The notes under the pieces were generated by a model. That model was not told where the DNA came from, ran no database searches, and saw only the letters and a list, made by a program, of their open reading frames with translations. A stretch of 64,000 nucleotides of DNA, from positions 71,824,555 through 71,888,554 of the forward strand of contig CP092874.1 in NCBI GenBank assembly GCA_030710605.1. Direction: 5' to 3'. The position numbers and the translations under genes were made by a program. Shown one piece after another: positions 1-9,000 of the stretch. The stretch comes from Cordylochernes scorpioides (taxonomy: Eukaryota; Arthropoda; Arachnida; Pseudoscorpiones; Chernetidae). Within the stretch, counting starts at the first letter, position 1, and each line of letters starts with the position of its first letter.

Positions 1-248
1 TGGAGCACACCACGTAGCTTCGTTCTTCGACCTCTCTTCATGAGTTCCTCATCCCTATATATACCGGAGTAGATCTTTCCAGAACGGTCATGGTTGGTTA
101 ACCAATCAGAAAGCCACCAGGCTTGAGCATTGCGCAATCGCTACTGATTGGCCAATCCGTTGTTCACCGATTTTTCTACATTTTTCTAGAACGTTCTAAA
201 ACATTTTCTTCTGGAATGCGCCATTTTTCATTTTACGTAACAATATAT
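1..248. other. No feature recognised
   Basis: No coding or repeat signature that I recognise. Short similar strings (ccagaacggt, ctagaacgttcta) recur but support no call. Confidence 0.4.
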
Positions 249-395
249 ATATTTGCTCCTGACGAGTACAAAAGATTTTTGTCGAAACGTCGAGGTAATA
301 AAAAGATTTACTGGCTGAAGTATCTTTATTTTTAAGAAATATGAATGCCGGCTATCTTTACGATAAATAATCTAAAGTCCGATTTTTTTTACATA
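249..395 (+). mobile_element. Single arm of hammerhead-like foldback family A
   Basis: Nearly identical to the right arm and tail of the element at 59264-59525, but without the inverted partner. It therefore shows the element's true 3' end (…gaatgccggc…tctttacg). It contains CTGACGA (259-265), an imperfect stem, GAAAC and GTC (to 291), then GAG. Confidence 0.7.
256..294 (+). ncRNA. Hammerhead-ribozyme-like core, family A
   Basis: CTC, CUGACGA, a stem-loop, GAAAC, GUC, GAG. CUGANGA and GAAA are the two conserved hammerhead core strands, and CTC pairs with GAG as a 3-bp stem I. Stem II is weakened here (gtac where the 59.4-kb copy has ggac). Activity is unproven. Confidence 0.45.
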
Positions 396-442
396 CGCGA
401 TTTTTAAAAGTTAACCTTTGTTGCTATTTCTGCATCATACAT

Positions 443-1450
443 TCAGTTTAGAACAAGAGGGCTCATATAAAGGTTAATTTGAATATGATAATCAAAAAGA
501 GTATCCAACAAAGATGCCTTACTTTGGACGTAAGCCTTAAATCCAGAGATTCTCATAGATTTAAAAAAATTTGGAGTTATACTATTCCACAATTCATATG
601 GCGTTTTTGTGAGCTTTCTGGTAGGAAGACTGTTTTGCAAATAATCATCAGTTAAAATTGACTCACCCCAATATTTAAAAACTAAGCCAGAGTTAGTTAG
701 TATTGCCATTTCAACTAGAGATCTATTTTTTCTTTCAGCTACTCCATTCTGTTGTGGGCAATATGGCGCAGAAGTTTGTTGACAAATACTTTCATTTATA
801 ATATAATATAATGCGGCTTATAATTGTAAAACGACATTTGAAAAGTTTTACCGCATATGTTTCTATTAAACGAAAAATCATAATTTATTTTAAGAAGAAA
901 TAACGACTTTTTCTATCCTTAGGGATGAAGTATGAAAGGATGAATGGGGAAGAGTAATGGTGAACGGAAAAATAAATTCCCATCCCTGGACACTTTTATT
1001 TTTCAGTTTATCATCACTCTTCATAAACAAAGGATAGAAATAGTTGTTATTTCTTCTTAAAATAAATTACGATTTTTCGTTCAAAAGAAACATTGGCGAT
1101 AAAACTTGTCAAATATCATTTTACAAATGTTTTCATGCTTTAAAAATTCTTGCATTGCGCGTTGATAGATATTCACCTCCATTATCTAACCTAAGTATTT
1201 TAATTTTTGTTTTAAACTTGTTTGTACAAATTCAGAGTAGTCCTTTAATTTATTGAAAACTTCGTTCTTATTTTTCAAAAGAAAAAGTGTTGTGTATCTG
1301 GAAAAATCATCAATAAAAGTTAGAAGATATCTATTTTTTTCGGGGAGTTATTGCCTACATAGGTCCGCATAAATCAGTATGTACTAAATCCAAAAGTTTT
1401 GTAGATTCATATATTGTTTCTTTTGGAAATGGCTGTCTAGTTAATTTGGA
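443..1450 (-). pseudogene. Copia-type integrase fragment, split by a foldback
   Basis: Read on the minus strand, 1450-1127 gives HTDLCGPM, then FIDDFSRY and LDNGGEYLSTRNARIF with frameshifts. Continuing at 805-443 it gives CPQQNGVAERKNRSLVEMA and WGESILTDDYLQNSLPTRK. These are hallmarks of the Ty1/Copia integrase core, whose catalytic triad is D-D-E. A degenerate foldback separates the halves at 811-1126. No gag, reverse transcriptase or LTR is visible. Confidence 0.8.
811..1126. mobile_element. Degenerate inverted tRNA-Thr-like SINE pair
   Basis: Inverted arms (atgcggc…aaacgacatttgaaaag / …cttgtcaaatatcatttta) with the SINE body seen at 6118-6569. Only the last part of the tRNA-like head (cccatccctggacac) remains at the centre. 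It interrupts the Copia integrase. Confidence 0.65.
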
Positions 1451-1454
1451 CTTT

Positions 1455-1710
1455 ATACAGATTAAGAGAGCAACGTCTGTACTTCATGTTAGGAGTGGTT
1501 GCAAATGCCGTCTGTTCCTCATGTCAGAGGTGGCCATTTCATATTGGAGTTAAGTCGGCCTGCCACTAAGTAGTGATCCCAGTCTTAATGACAAAGGCAG
1601 ATGCAATCTACTTCACCCACACCATCAAAAGTCTCAAGCTCTACAAGCTTGATATCATAATATGATTGAGTGGAGATAAGAAAGAAGAGACAAAAGATAT
1701 CCCAATGGAA
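1455..1710 (+). repeat. GAA-tailed ~380-bp SINE-like repeat, 5'-truncated
   Basis: Matches the 3' two thirds of the family seen whole at 27212 and 41619, ending gattgagtggagataagaaa and gaag. Confidence 0.7.
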
Positions 1711-2030
1711 AAAGAAAGGCTACATACCCTCATATATTTTAATGTATCATTCTACTTCAAGTTGAAAAAACCAATCAGAAACCAAAGGTTGAGTTGAAGT
1801 ACCAAAGAAACGAGCAAGGAGTGAAGCGAGCGACCGAGCAAGCATCAAGTGCGGTGGGGCCATGAAAGGAAAGATTAAGTCCGGAGATAACGGTGTTTGA
1901 CGTCTAAATATTGTTGTCGCTCGGCCTGGCCTGGATATCTCTTCGCCTTGGCGCAACCTTCGCCTACCTGCCTTGTTCTACCTGACGTCTTCGCTGATCC
2001 TAGTCATTTTTCTAACTGCCTTGTCTACCT
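1711..2030. other. Unassigned, no gene seen
   Basis: Somewhat GC-richer stretch with no recognisable product; a 69-codon frame on the minus strand has no known motif. Confidence 0.4.
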
Positions 2031-2034
2031 CCTT

Positions 2035-2605
2035 CTCTGGTAAGTTCCAAGGAATTTTAATTTTCTACCTTATTCTCTAGCAAGTTCCTAGGAATTATTT
2101 TGCCTGCCTTCTTCTCTGGACGCCCGCCTACCTGCCTTTTTCATTTCTGGCAAGTTCTAACTGCGAAGTCTACCTTCTTTTCTGGCAAGTTCCTAGAAAT
2201 TGTCCTAATTGCTAAGTCTACTTTCCTTTCTGGCAAGTTCCTAGGAATTTTTCTAATTGCCAAGTCTACCTTTTTTCTGGTGAGTTTCTAGAAATTATCC
2301 TAATTGCCAGGTCTACTTTCTTTTGATGAGTTTCTAGAAATTCTTCTAATTGCCAAGTCTACTATCTTTTCTGGAAAGTTCTTAGGAATTCTCCTAATTG
2401 TCAAGTCTACCTTCTTTTTTGGTGAGTTTCTAGATATTGTCCTAATTTCCAAGTCTATCTTATTTTTTGGTGAGTTTCTAGATATTGTATTAATTGCCAA
2501 GTCTATCTTCTTTTTTGGCAAGTTCCTAGAAAATTTTCAATCTTCCTTGTCTATTATATTCTCTGGAGAATTCCCAGGAATTATTCTACCTGACTTCTCT
2601 CTGGT
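2035..2605. repeat. 48-bp minisatellite, about 11 degenerate units
   Basis: The unit contains ggcaagttcctagaaatt and aattgccaagtctac. Spacing at 2421, 2469 and 2517 is exactly 48 bp. Because 48 is a multiple of 3, long frames stay open on both strands; they look like repeat artefacts. Confidence 0.8.
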
Positions 2606-3187
2606 AGACTTCAAGTAATTATTTACCGTATTTATTACTCGCTTTATTCTGTATGACTGGTTATTTAGTGCCTTGTAAATTTCTACTTGACACTTAGGTT
2701 TACTTGTGCTTATCAGATAGACTTCGAGTAATTGTTCCATCTGACTGACCTCGTCTTCTCTTATAGGTTCCTAAGAATTTTCTATTTGATTCACCGTCTT
2801 CTTAAACTTCTTAAGCAAATTTCGAATAACTTTTCTACTTGACCATCTTCTGCTCCAATATAGTTGTTCTACTTTACCGATGTAGGCCTTAGATAGTTTC
2901 TAGGTATTTTTATATTTATTTGTAATATCTATTAATATATATCTGACTGACATTTCTGTCTTCTCAAGCAAGTTCCAAGAAGAATTCTTTACCTCATTCC
3001 TTTATCTCTAATTGGACAGCTTTGTCTTCTTACGCAGGTTGCCAAAATTTACTGACATTACTTCCCTTTATTCTACACAATTAAATTTTTCTTATATCTG
3101 TCTAGGCATATCCGTTTTCTTATTTTTCAAGATCCAAATAATGGTCTGCTTCATAAATTTGATAATTTATTGATTATCTTAATTGTA
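2606..3187. other. AT-rich stretch, nothing recognised
   Basis: Its first part resembles decayed units of the 48-bp repeat (gacttcgagtaattgttcca, gttcctaagaatt). No coding signal. Confidence 0.4.
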
Positions 3188-4081
3188 GCATTTTAAGAGT
3201 GAATTCGTCACTATTAAAAATGAGTTTGTCGCCTTTAAAAATTAAGATTGTTAAGTGTAAAAATCAAAAGACAATATCATAAAGATTAATTAAATACATT
3301 TGACATTAAGTTCAAAACACTAATATAGGAGCAAATAACCACGAAATAAATTATAAACAGATTTTATTAGATAAACTGGTGTTCTTGTGTGGCCAGGAAG
3401 CAATTTTTGCGAATGCGAGTAAACCATCTTTCACAGTCTCCTGATGTAATTCTACTGATTGCATCAGTGATAACCTGGCCTAACGTGATGCCACGTCGAG
3501 GAAGCAACGACCTTACCAATGTTTTAATTTTGCTAAATAAAATTTCGATTTAATTTAACATATATGACAACAACAACAACAACAACAAAAAGCCTTTATT
3601 TAGGGTCACTGACCCTATACAGGATTCACCAGAGGTATGAATAAGAACAAAGCAGTGAGACAAAGGAAATACAATATATACAGAAGAAAAAGAAAAAAAA
3701 AGAAAAAAAACAAGAAAGAGAAAGAGGGAAGCAAGAAAAACAACACAAAAAGAGTAGCAGTAAGAAAGTGAGGAGTGAGTGTCACTTGGCCTTCTTCTGA
3801 GATATGGACTTGTGGAAACCATAAAACGCCGTAGCAATATAATTTAACATAAATGAATATGGTGACAAAAACTTCACACTGCTTCTTAGTAAACTAACAG
3901 ATGTTTCTGCGGATGTGTGCGTTCTTGCATTATCCATATAGAAATGGCCATAATTAAATCAATATAGCGTGGCTACAATTTCATCAAGCTCACGTAAAAA
4001 CTCAACGAAAATTGTTTTATTACAACCGCCGTGTTTAACGACGAGTGACGAACTCATTTTTAATTCACTCTCTTAAAATGC
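3188..4081 (-). mobile_element. DDE DNA transposon remnant with terminal inverted repeats
   Basis: Ends gcattttaagag…aaaaatgagtt are repeated inverted at 4037-4081. On the minus strand the interior reads KTIFVEFLRELDEIVATLY, then FYMDNARTH and PYSFMLN, the D-N-A-R-x-H and P-Y-S-x-x-L-N signatures of IS630/DDE_3-type transposases. After a nested LINE insertion it continues LPRRGITLGQVITDA. Stops and frameshifts make it inactive. Confidence 0.65.
3563..3839 (-). mobile_element. 5'-truncated non-LTR retrotransposon inserted in the DDE element
   Basis: Bounded by an 11-12 bp target-site duplication, taatttaacata, at 3551-3562 and 3840-3851. On the minus strand it ends in a (TTG)n tail, read as gacaacaacaac on the plus strand. 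The purine-rich middle gives a low-complexity frame of no meaning. Confidence 0.75.
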
Positions 4082-4089
4082 TTTAAAAC

Positions 4090-4500
4090 ATTTCTTTACA
4101 AGTTATCTCTAAAAGGTTCTGGCAATGACTCTTTTTAAAAATTAAAAATAAAAAATAATTGTTCGGAGACCTTAAGAAAATAGAGTCCCCTGTTATGATG
4201 GTCGGAGTGTCTGTTGAGAAAATGTTATAGATATCGGTTTGATCTAGATAGATGTTTGGTGGTTTGTAGCATGAATACAGGTTCATATTTAACCCGTTTT
4301 TGTTTTTGATAGAAATTTCTGTTGTTTCCAGACATGAGGTGGTGGCATGAACAGGTGCATAGCTGTACTGCTTGTGGCAGTTCCACCACCTTCTCCGGCA
4401 AGTCTGTCATTCCGGAGGTTGTTGTAGTTTGGAATCCACATTTTGTGACATGCCAGGTTTCTGACAAACACAAAACAAACTCTTTTACTGTCCTTACTAC
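4090..4500 (-). pseudogene. Jockey-like LINE endonuclease fragment
   Basis: Minus-strand frames contain LRNDRLAGEGGGTA, then after a frameshift NLYSCYKPPN and TPTIITGD, which fit the APE-type endonuclease of Jockey-like elements (R-x-D-R-x-G-x-G-G-G-V-A and P-T-I-x-x-G-D). The essential Asn after G-D is lost. Confidence 0.6.
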
Positions 4501-4607
4501 GGTGATAAAATATATATGGAGGGCTTGGCTCATCAGTGGTGAACCCTCCCAGGGTTACAAAAAAATAAACATTCGTGCTTTATAATGCTTCCATTTTTTG
4601 TATATAG

Positions 4608-4740
4608 CCGGACTAGCCGAATGACCCGGGCAACGCCCGGGTTTTACCCGATTAAATGCTTTTATTCAAATACTATTCGTTACAATTATAAATTGGCGCC
4701 GTGGATGTCATTCTTGTATAATATATAAATGAGTTTTAAA
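4608..4740 (-). mobile_element. Helitron 3' end fragment
   Basis: Reads ctagccgaat, then cccgggcaacgcccggg, the reverse complement of a Helitron 3' hairpin followed by CTAG. The same end recurs at 28355, 38712 and 43836. Confidence 0.65.
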
Positions 4741-4761
4741 AATTGTAAAAAAAAAAAAAAA

Positions 4762-4832
4762 TGCATCGGCCGGGAATCGAAACCGGGCCGCCCGCGTGGA
4801 AGGCGAGCATTCTACCACTGAACCACCGATGG
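4762..4832 (-). tRNA. tRNA-Gly(UCC)-like gene, possibly a pseudogene
   Basis: The 71-nt minus-strand sequence folds as a tRNA: a 7-bp acceptor stem with one mismatch (C1:C72), A box TGGTTCAGTGG, anticodon stem CTCGC/GCGGG with loop CTTCCAC (anticodon UCC) and a T-loop TTCGATT. A run of T follows the 3' end, as expected of a Pol III terminator. Base 53 is T instead of the invariant G. The two defects make function doubtful. It lies inside Helitron-related sequence. Confidence 0.6.
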
Positions 4833-5344
4833 TTATGAGAAATGGCTATATTTGGGTATTTATTCCATTCACAAAAGCAAACGGTGACAGAATTGATTAA
4901 GAAAGAATTGATTATGACGCTGATAACTGTATATATTAATATTTGGCTCAATTAAATGGTGCAATATGGATTGATTTAATTTCTAAGAATACTGTTGGGG
5001 TGGGCTCTTGCAAAATGGTCTACACAAGTGATTCTTAAATGTTCTCGATCCCCAGAAATTTTAACCAGTGAGTTACGTTAAAAATTAGAATAAATTTTGT
5101 TGCGATATTTTTAGCTTAGTGCTAAATTCATAATATTATGTTTAAGATACAATTAAATTATGCTTCTTCAAAAGTTTTTTTTAAATTAAATATTGTTACA
5201 AAATATGTATTATTTTATTAACAGAGTGTCATTTTTTGCTTATCTTTTGTTTATCATTCATAGTTTTGTTCTTGCCTTAAATAAATTGCTGTCTCATCCT
5301 GAAGTTTGTCTTTCCTAATTTTCCACGTGGCAATATATAGGATA
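4833..5344. mobile_element. Helitron-derived sequence
   Basis: Two segments recur elsewhere. agcaaacggtgacag… matches 39126 beside another Helitron end. ttgctgtctcatcctgaag… (5288-5335) matches 59890 and, more loosely, the Helitron at 37020. No gene. Confidence 0.5.
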
Positions 5345-5592
5345 CATTAGCACGCCATTTATTATGAAAATTGGAAACTATTATAGACGCGTATGATTCT
5401 TTTAAAAATTAAACAATCTATAAAAAAAAGATCGAAAAATTCAATATAACAGCGGTATGGTAGATTAAACTGGCGAAACCGCTGGGAGGGTTCACCCCTG
5501 ATGAACCAGGCCTTCTCATTAATTTTTTAATCGCAGTAAGGGCAGTGGAAATTGTTTAATTTTTTAAAGAATCATACATATCTATAATAAAA
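5345..5592. mobile_element. Foldback family D element
   Basis: Inverted arms gattctttt…aattaaacaat / attgtttaatt…aagaatcat surround aacagcggtatgg and gaaaccgctgggagggttc…ctgatga. Family D recurs at 6686, 7246, 10318, 42064, 47308 and 57315. Confidence 0.7.
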
Positions 5593-5862
5593 AAAGGAAT
5601 TCTGGAATAAATAAAAATCAACGAGAATAGTTTATATTTATTCCGATAGATGGCGCAAGCCATCAGTAACTTTCAGTTGCACGATAAGGAGATGCCTATT
5701 TCTTAATTTATGTACCTTATCCCAGTACAATATCACATTTGTATTATTTTTCATATCTATAATAGTTTCAAATATATATGTTCGTGAATTTTTCCCAAAC
5801 TTTACCGGTTTGGGCGCTCTAAAAAGTTTTAGAATAGCTGATATTGAAATGTCGTGTTACAG

Positions 5863-6097
5863 ATTAATAATGGACCTCAAGGCATATCGCAAGTACGCCT
5901 ACAGTCCCGAAGAGATCGACCCGTTGCGGACTAAGTGCCTGGATGAGCCGGACCTAGTGGCCAGGATGCCGTCATATGGACGACTCCGAACCCGGACTGA
6001 GGATTTCGCGGACAGCGATGACACAGAAGTAGAACGGGATCCCACTTCTGACACCAGCGACCTGGTCATTGTGGAGGAAGACAAACAACCTGAGCCG
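5863..6097 (+). CDS. VPS8: VPS8 candidate exon (acidic linker region)
   Basis: The exon starts after ttacag, ends at GAGCCG before gtaagt, and encodes 78 residues starting LIMDLKAYRKYAYSPEE, followed by an acidic, Ser/Asp/Thr-rich stretch. It enters with one base of a split codon and leaves in phase 0, which fits the next exon. Coding character is good: balanced codons and much higher GC than its surroundings. I cannot match this segment to a VPS8 motif from memory, so assignment to the same gene rests on strand, phase and position. Another gene on the same strand is possible. Confidence 0.65.
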
Positions 6098-9000
6098 GTA
6101 AGTGTTCTATGTTACCATATAATGAGGATATGATTGTAGAACGACATATTTGAAAATTATTCCGCATGTGTTTCTTTTGAACGAAAAATCGAAATTTATT
6201 TTAAGGAAAAATAACGATTTTTTCTAACCTTAGGGATTAAGTATGAAAGGATGAATGGTGAAGAGTAATGATAAACGGAAAAATAAAGTGTCCAGAGTAT
6301 TGGTATCGAACCCATAGTGTTCCGCTTACCGGGCAGATGCCATATCCAGGGTAGCCTAGTAGACATGGCATCTGCCTGGTAAGCGGAACACTGTGGGTTC
6401 GATTCCCATCCTTGGACACTTTATTTTTCCGTTTATCATTACTCTTCACCTTTCATCCTTTCATACTTCATCACTAAGGTTAGAAATAATCGTTATTTCT
6501 CCTTAAAATAAATTTCGATTTTTCGTTCAAAAGAAACACATGCGGAATAATGTTCAAATGTCGCTCTACAGTGTTCTATGTGTTACCAAATCTTACCTTG
6601 TCACACCTTATATTGGTACTCTCGATTCTTATTATTTTATTGAAAGGAAAAAAAAAACATTTTTGGTGGATTTAAACTATATATTATGATGTATTAGCGC
6701 GCCACCTGTTATGAAAATTCGAAACTATTATAGATACGTATGATTCTTTTACAAATTAAACAATTTCTACTGCTCTTGCTGCAATGGAAAAATTTATGGG
6801 AGTGCCTGGCTCATCAGTGGTGAACCCTCCCGGCGGTTTCGATATCTTTGAAATATGCCATCATAAAAAATAATTAATAAAAACACTTTGTAGATCTGCA
6901 ATTTCTTCAAATATGTGTCTGAATAAAAACTTTCATAAAGGTCGAACCTACTTCTAGTGTGAAATATATTTTCTTTTATAGTTTTCTATGCGCGCGCGCG
7001 CACACACATATATATGTGTGTGTGCATAGAAAAAAAAATATATATATTTAATTTTTATCATACATATCAAAGTTAACATTTATTTTTGTGTGTATATAAA
7101 TATTATTGTGAGATATTCATCAACGAGTAATTCTTTCCCAAGGTTNNNNNNNNNNNNNNNNNNNNNNNNNNNNNNNNNNNNNNNNNNNNNNNNNNNNNNN
7201 NNNNNNNNNNNNNNNNNNNNNNNNNNNNNNNNNNNNNNNNNNNNNGAAGTTTATTACGATGTGCTAGCACGCCATCTGTTATCAAATTACAAAACTATTT
7301 TAGAGGCGTAATATTCTTTTTAAAATAAAACAATTTCTACTGTCCTTACTGCAATGGAAAAATTAAAGGGAGGGCCTGGCTCATCAGTGGTGAACCCTCC
7401 CAGCGGTTTCGCCAGTTTAATCTACCATACCGCTGTTATATGCTGTCCTAAAAGCTTATGTCCATAGTTCATCTAAAATACCCATTCGAAGAGTCAAGCA
7501 TCAGTATCACTATAAAAGGAAGTTCCAAAAATGCAATATAACAGCGGTATGGTAGATTAAACTGGTGAAACCGCTGGGAGGGTTCACCACTGATGAGCCA
7601 GGCCCTCCCTTTAATTTTTCCATTGCAGTAAGGACAGTAGAAATTGTTTAATTTTAAAAAGAATATTACGCCTCTAAAATAGTTTTGTAATTTTACTGTG
7701 AAGTTTGTTGGATACTCTTGATTCCAACACCAATCTTTGGTGTAGGATTGGAATATATGCTCATAGTAGCATTACATTGCCCGCAGGAGACCGAGTAGAC
7801 CATGCAGGATTTATTAAGTGATGTGCTGGGTTTGGTTATTGGATGTTTGAGAAGGATGGATTCTCAAGAGAAGGAGTTATTATCAAAAGATATTATTTTA
7901 AGGATTTAATATTTGATGCCCTTGAAAAATGTCCACAAGCAATGAATGTTGTCATTAACATCTAACCCACTTTAATTCAACTTAAACCTCTGATCCCTCA
8001 CGGTATTGAGTTAAATAAGACTAATATTTTAATGAGCATGATGATAAAATAATGATACAGTTAAACCTGTATATAGCGCTTCATCTTGGGACTCACCAAA
8101 ATAGGGTGCTATAGACAGGTCACTTTTAATATAAATCACATCATACTACGTATTTAAAATCGCGGGCGCTATAGACAGATTTAACTATAGTTATTCATCT
8201 ATCATGATAAGTTAATCATCTAACTTTATATATATATAACAACCCTTATCTTTTCACAGATCTGCCAGGACCACAATGTAATGGATGCAACGGCCTACCT
8301 GCTGGAGAAGACTGGAAACATAAAAGGAGCCTTTGACATCTTTCTGCAGGTAGGAATTTCACATTTTTCAAAAACCTTTGGGTATGTGAGGCGGAAAGCG
8401 ACCTTAATACTCTACATGCTATTAGAATTATATTAATGCGGCACACTCTGTGATAAATTTGATCTTTATTATTATTATTTTTTAGTTACTTTTCTTCTGA
8501 AAGACTCTGGTAACATATTCCATCATTTTATTTGAAAAGAATTTTATGACCATTCAAGAAAATAAGACCTAATCCAAACATATTATTGACTGTATTGACT
8601 CATCCATTGATGAGCTCTACTCATCCCTAGGAGACACCAAAAGTCTCAAGCTTGACACCCTGATATGATTAAGTGGAGATAAGAAGAAGATGTAATCCAA
8701 ATAATTTAATAGTTTGTGACATTTCGGCAACAGCTTTGTCACCATCATCAGACAAAAGAATAAATGCTAAAAATGATAAAGGACAATTTGGATTATAGAT
8801 ACAAGAAAATAAGACCTAATCCAAATAATTTAATAGTGTGCGATATTTTTTCTCATTTATTCTTTTGTCTGATGAGGGTGACAATGTTGTTACCAAAATT
8901 CCCACACTATTATATTATTTGGATTAGGTCTTATTACCTTGTATTTTAAACAATACTCCAAATTGTGCCATATCAATTTTATGACCATTTCAGTTTCGCT

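Noticed and set aside
2300-2618. Repeat-rich frames on both strands
   Set aside because: 48-bp minisatellite artefact.
3550-3837. 95-codon minus-strand frame
   Set aside because: Low-complexity purine/pyrimidine tract within a truncated LINE.
6288-6417. Pair of genuine tRNA-Thr genes
   Set aside because: The tRNA-like segments are heads of SINE copies that share body and TSDs with other insertions.
7090-7311. Frames through the N gap
   Set aside because: They consist largely of unknown residues.
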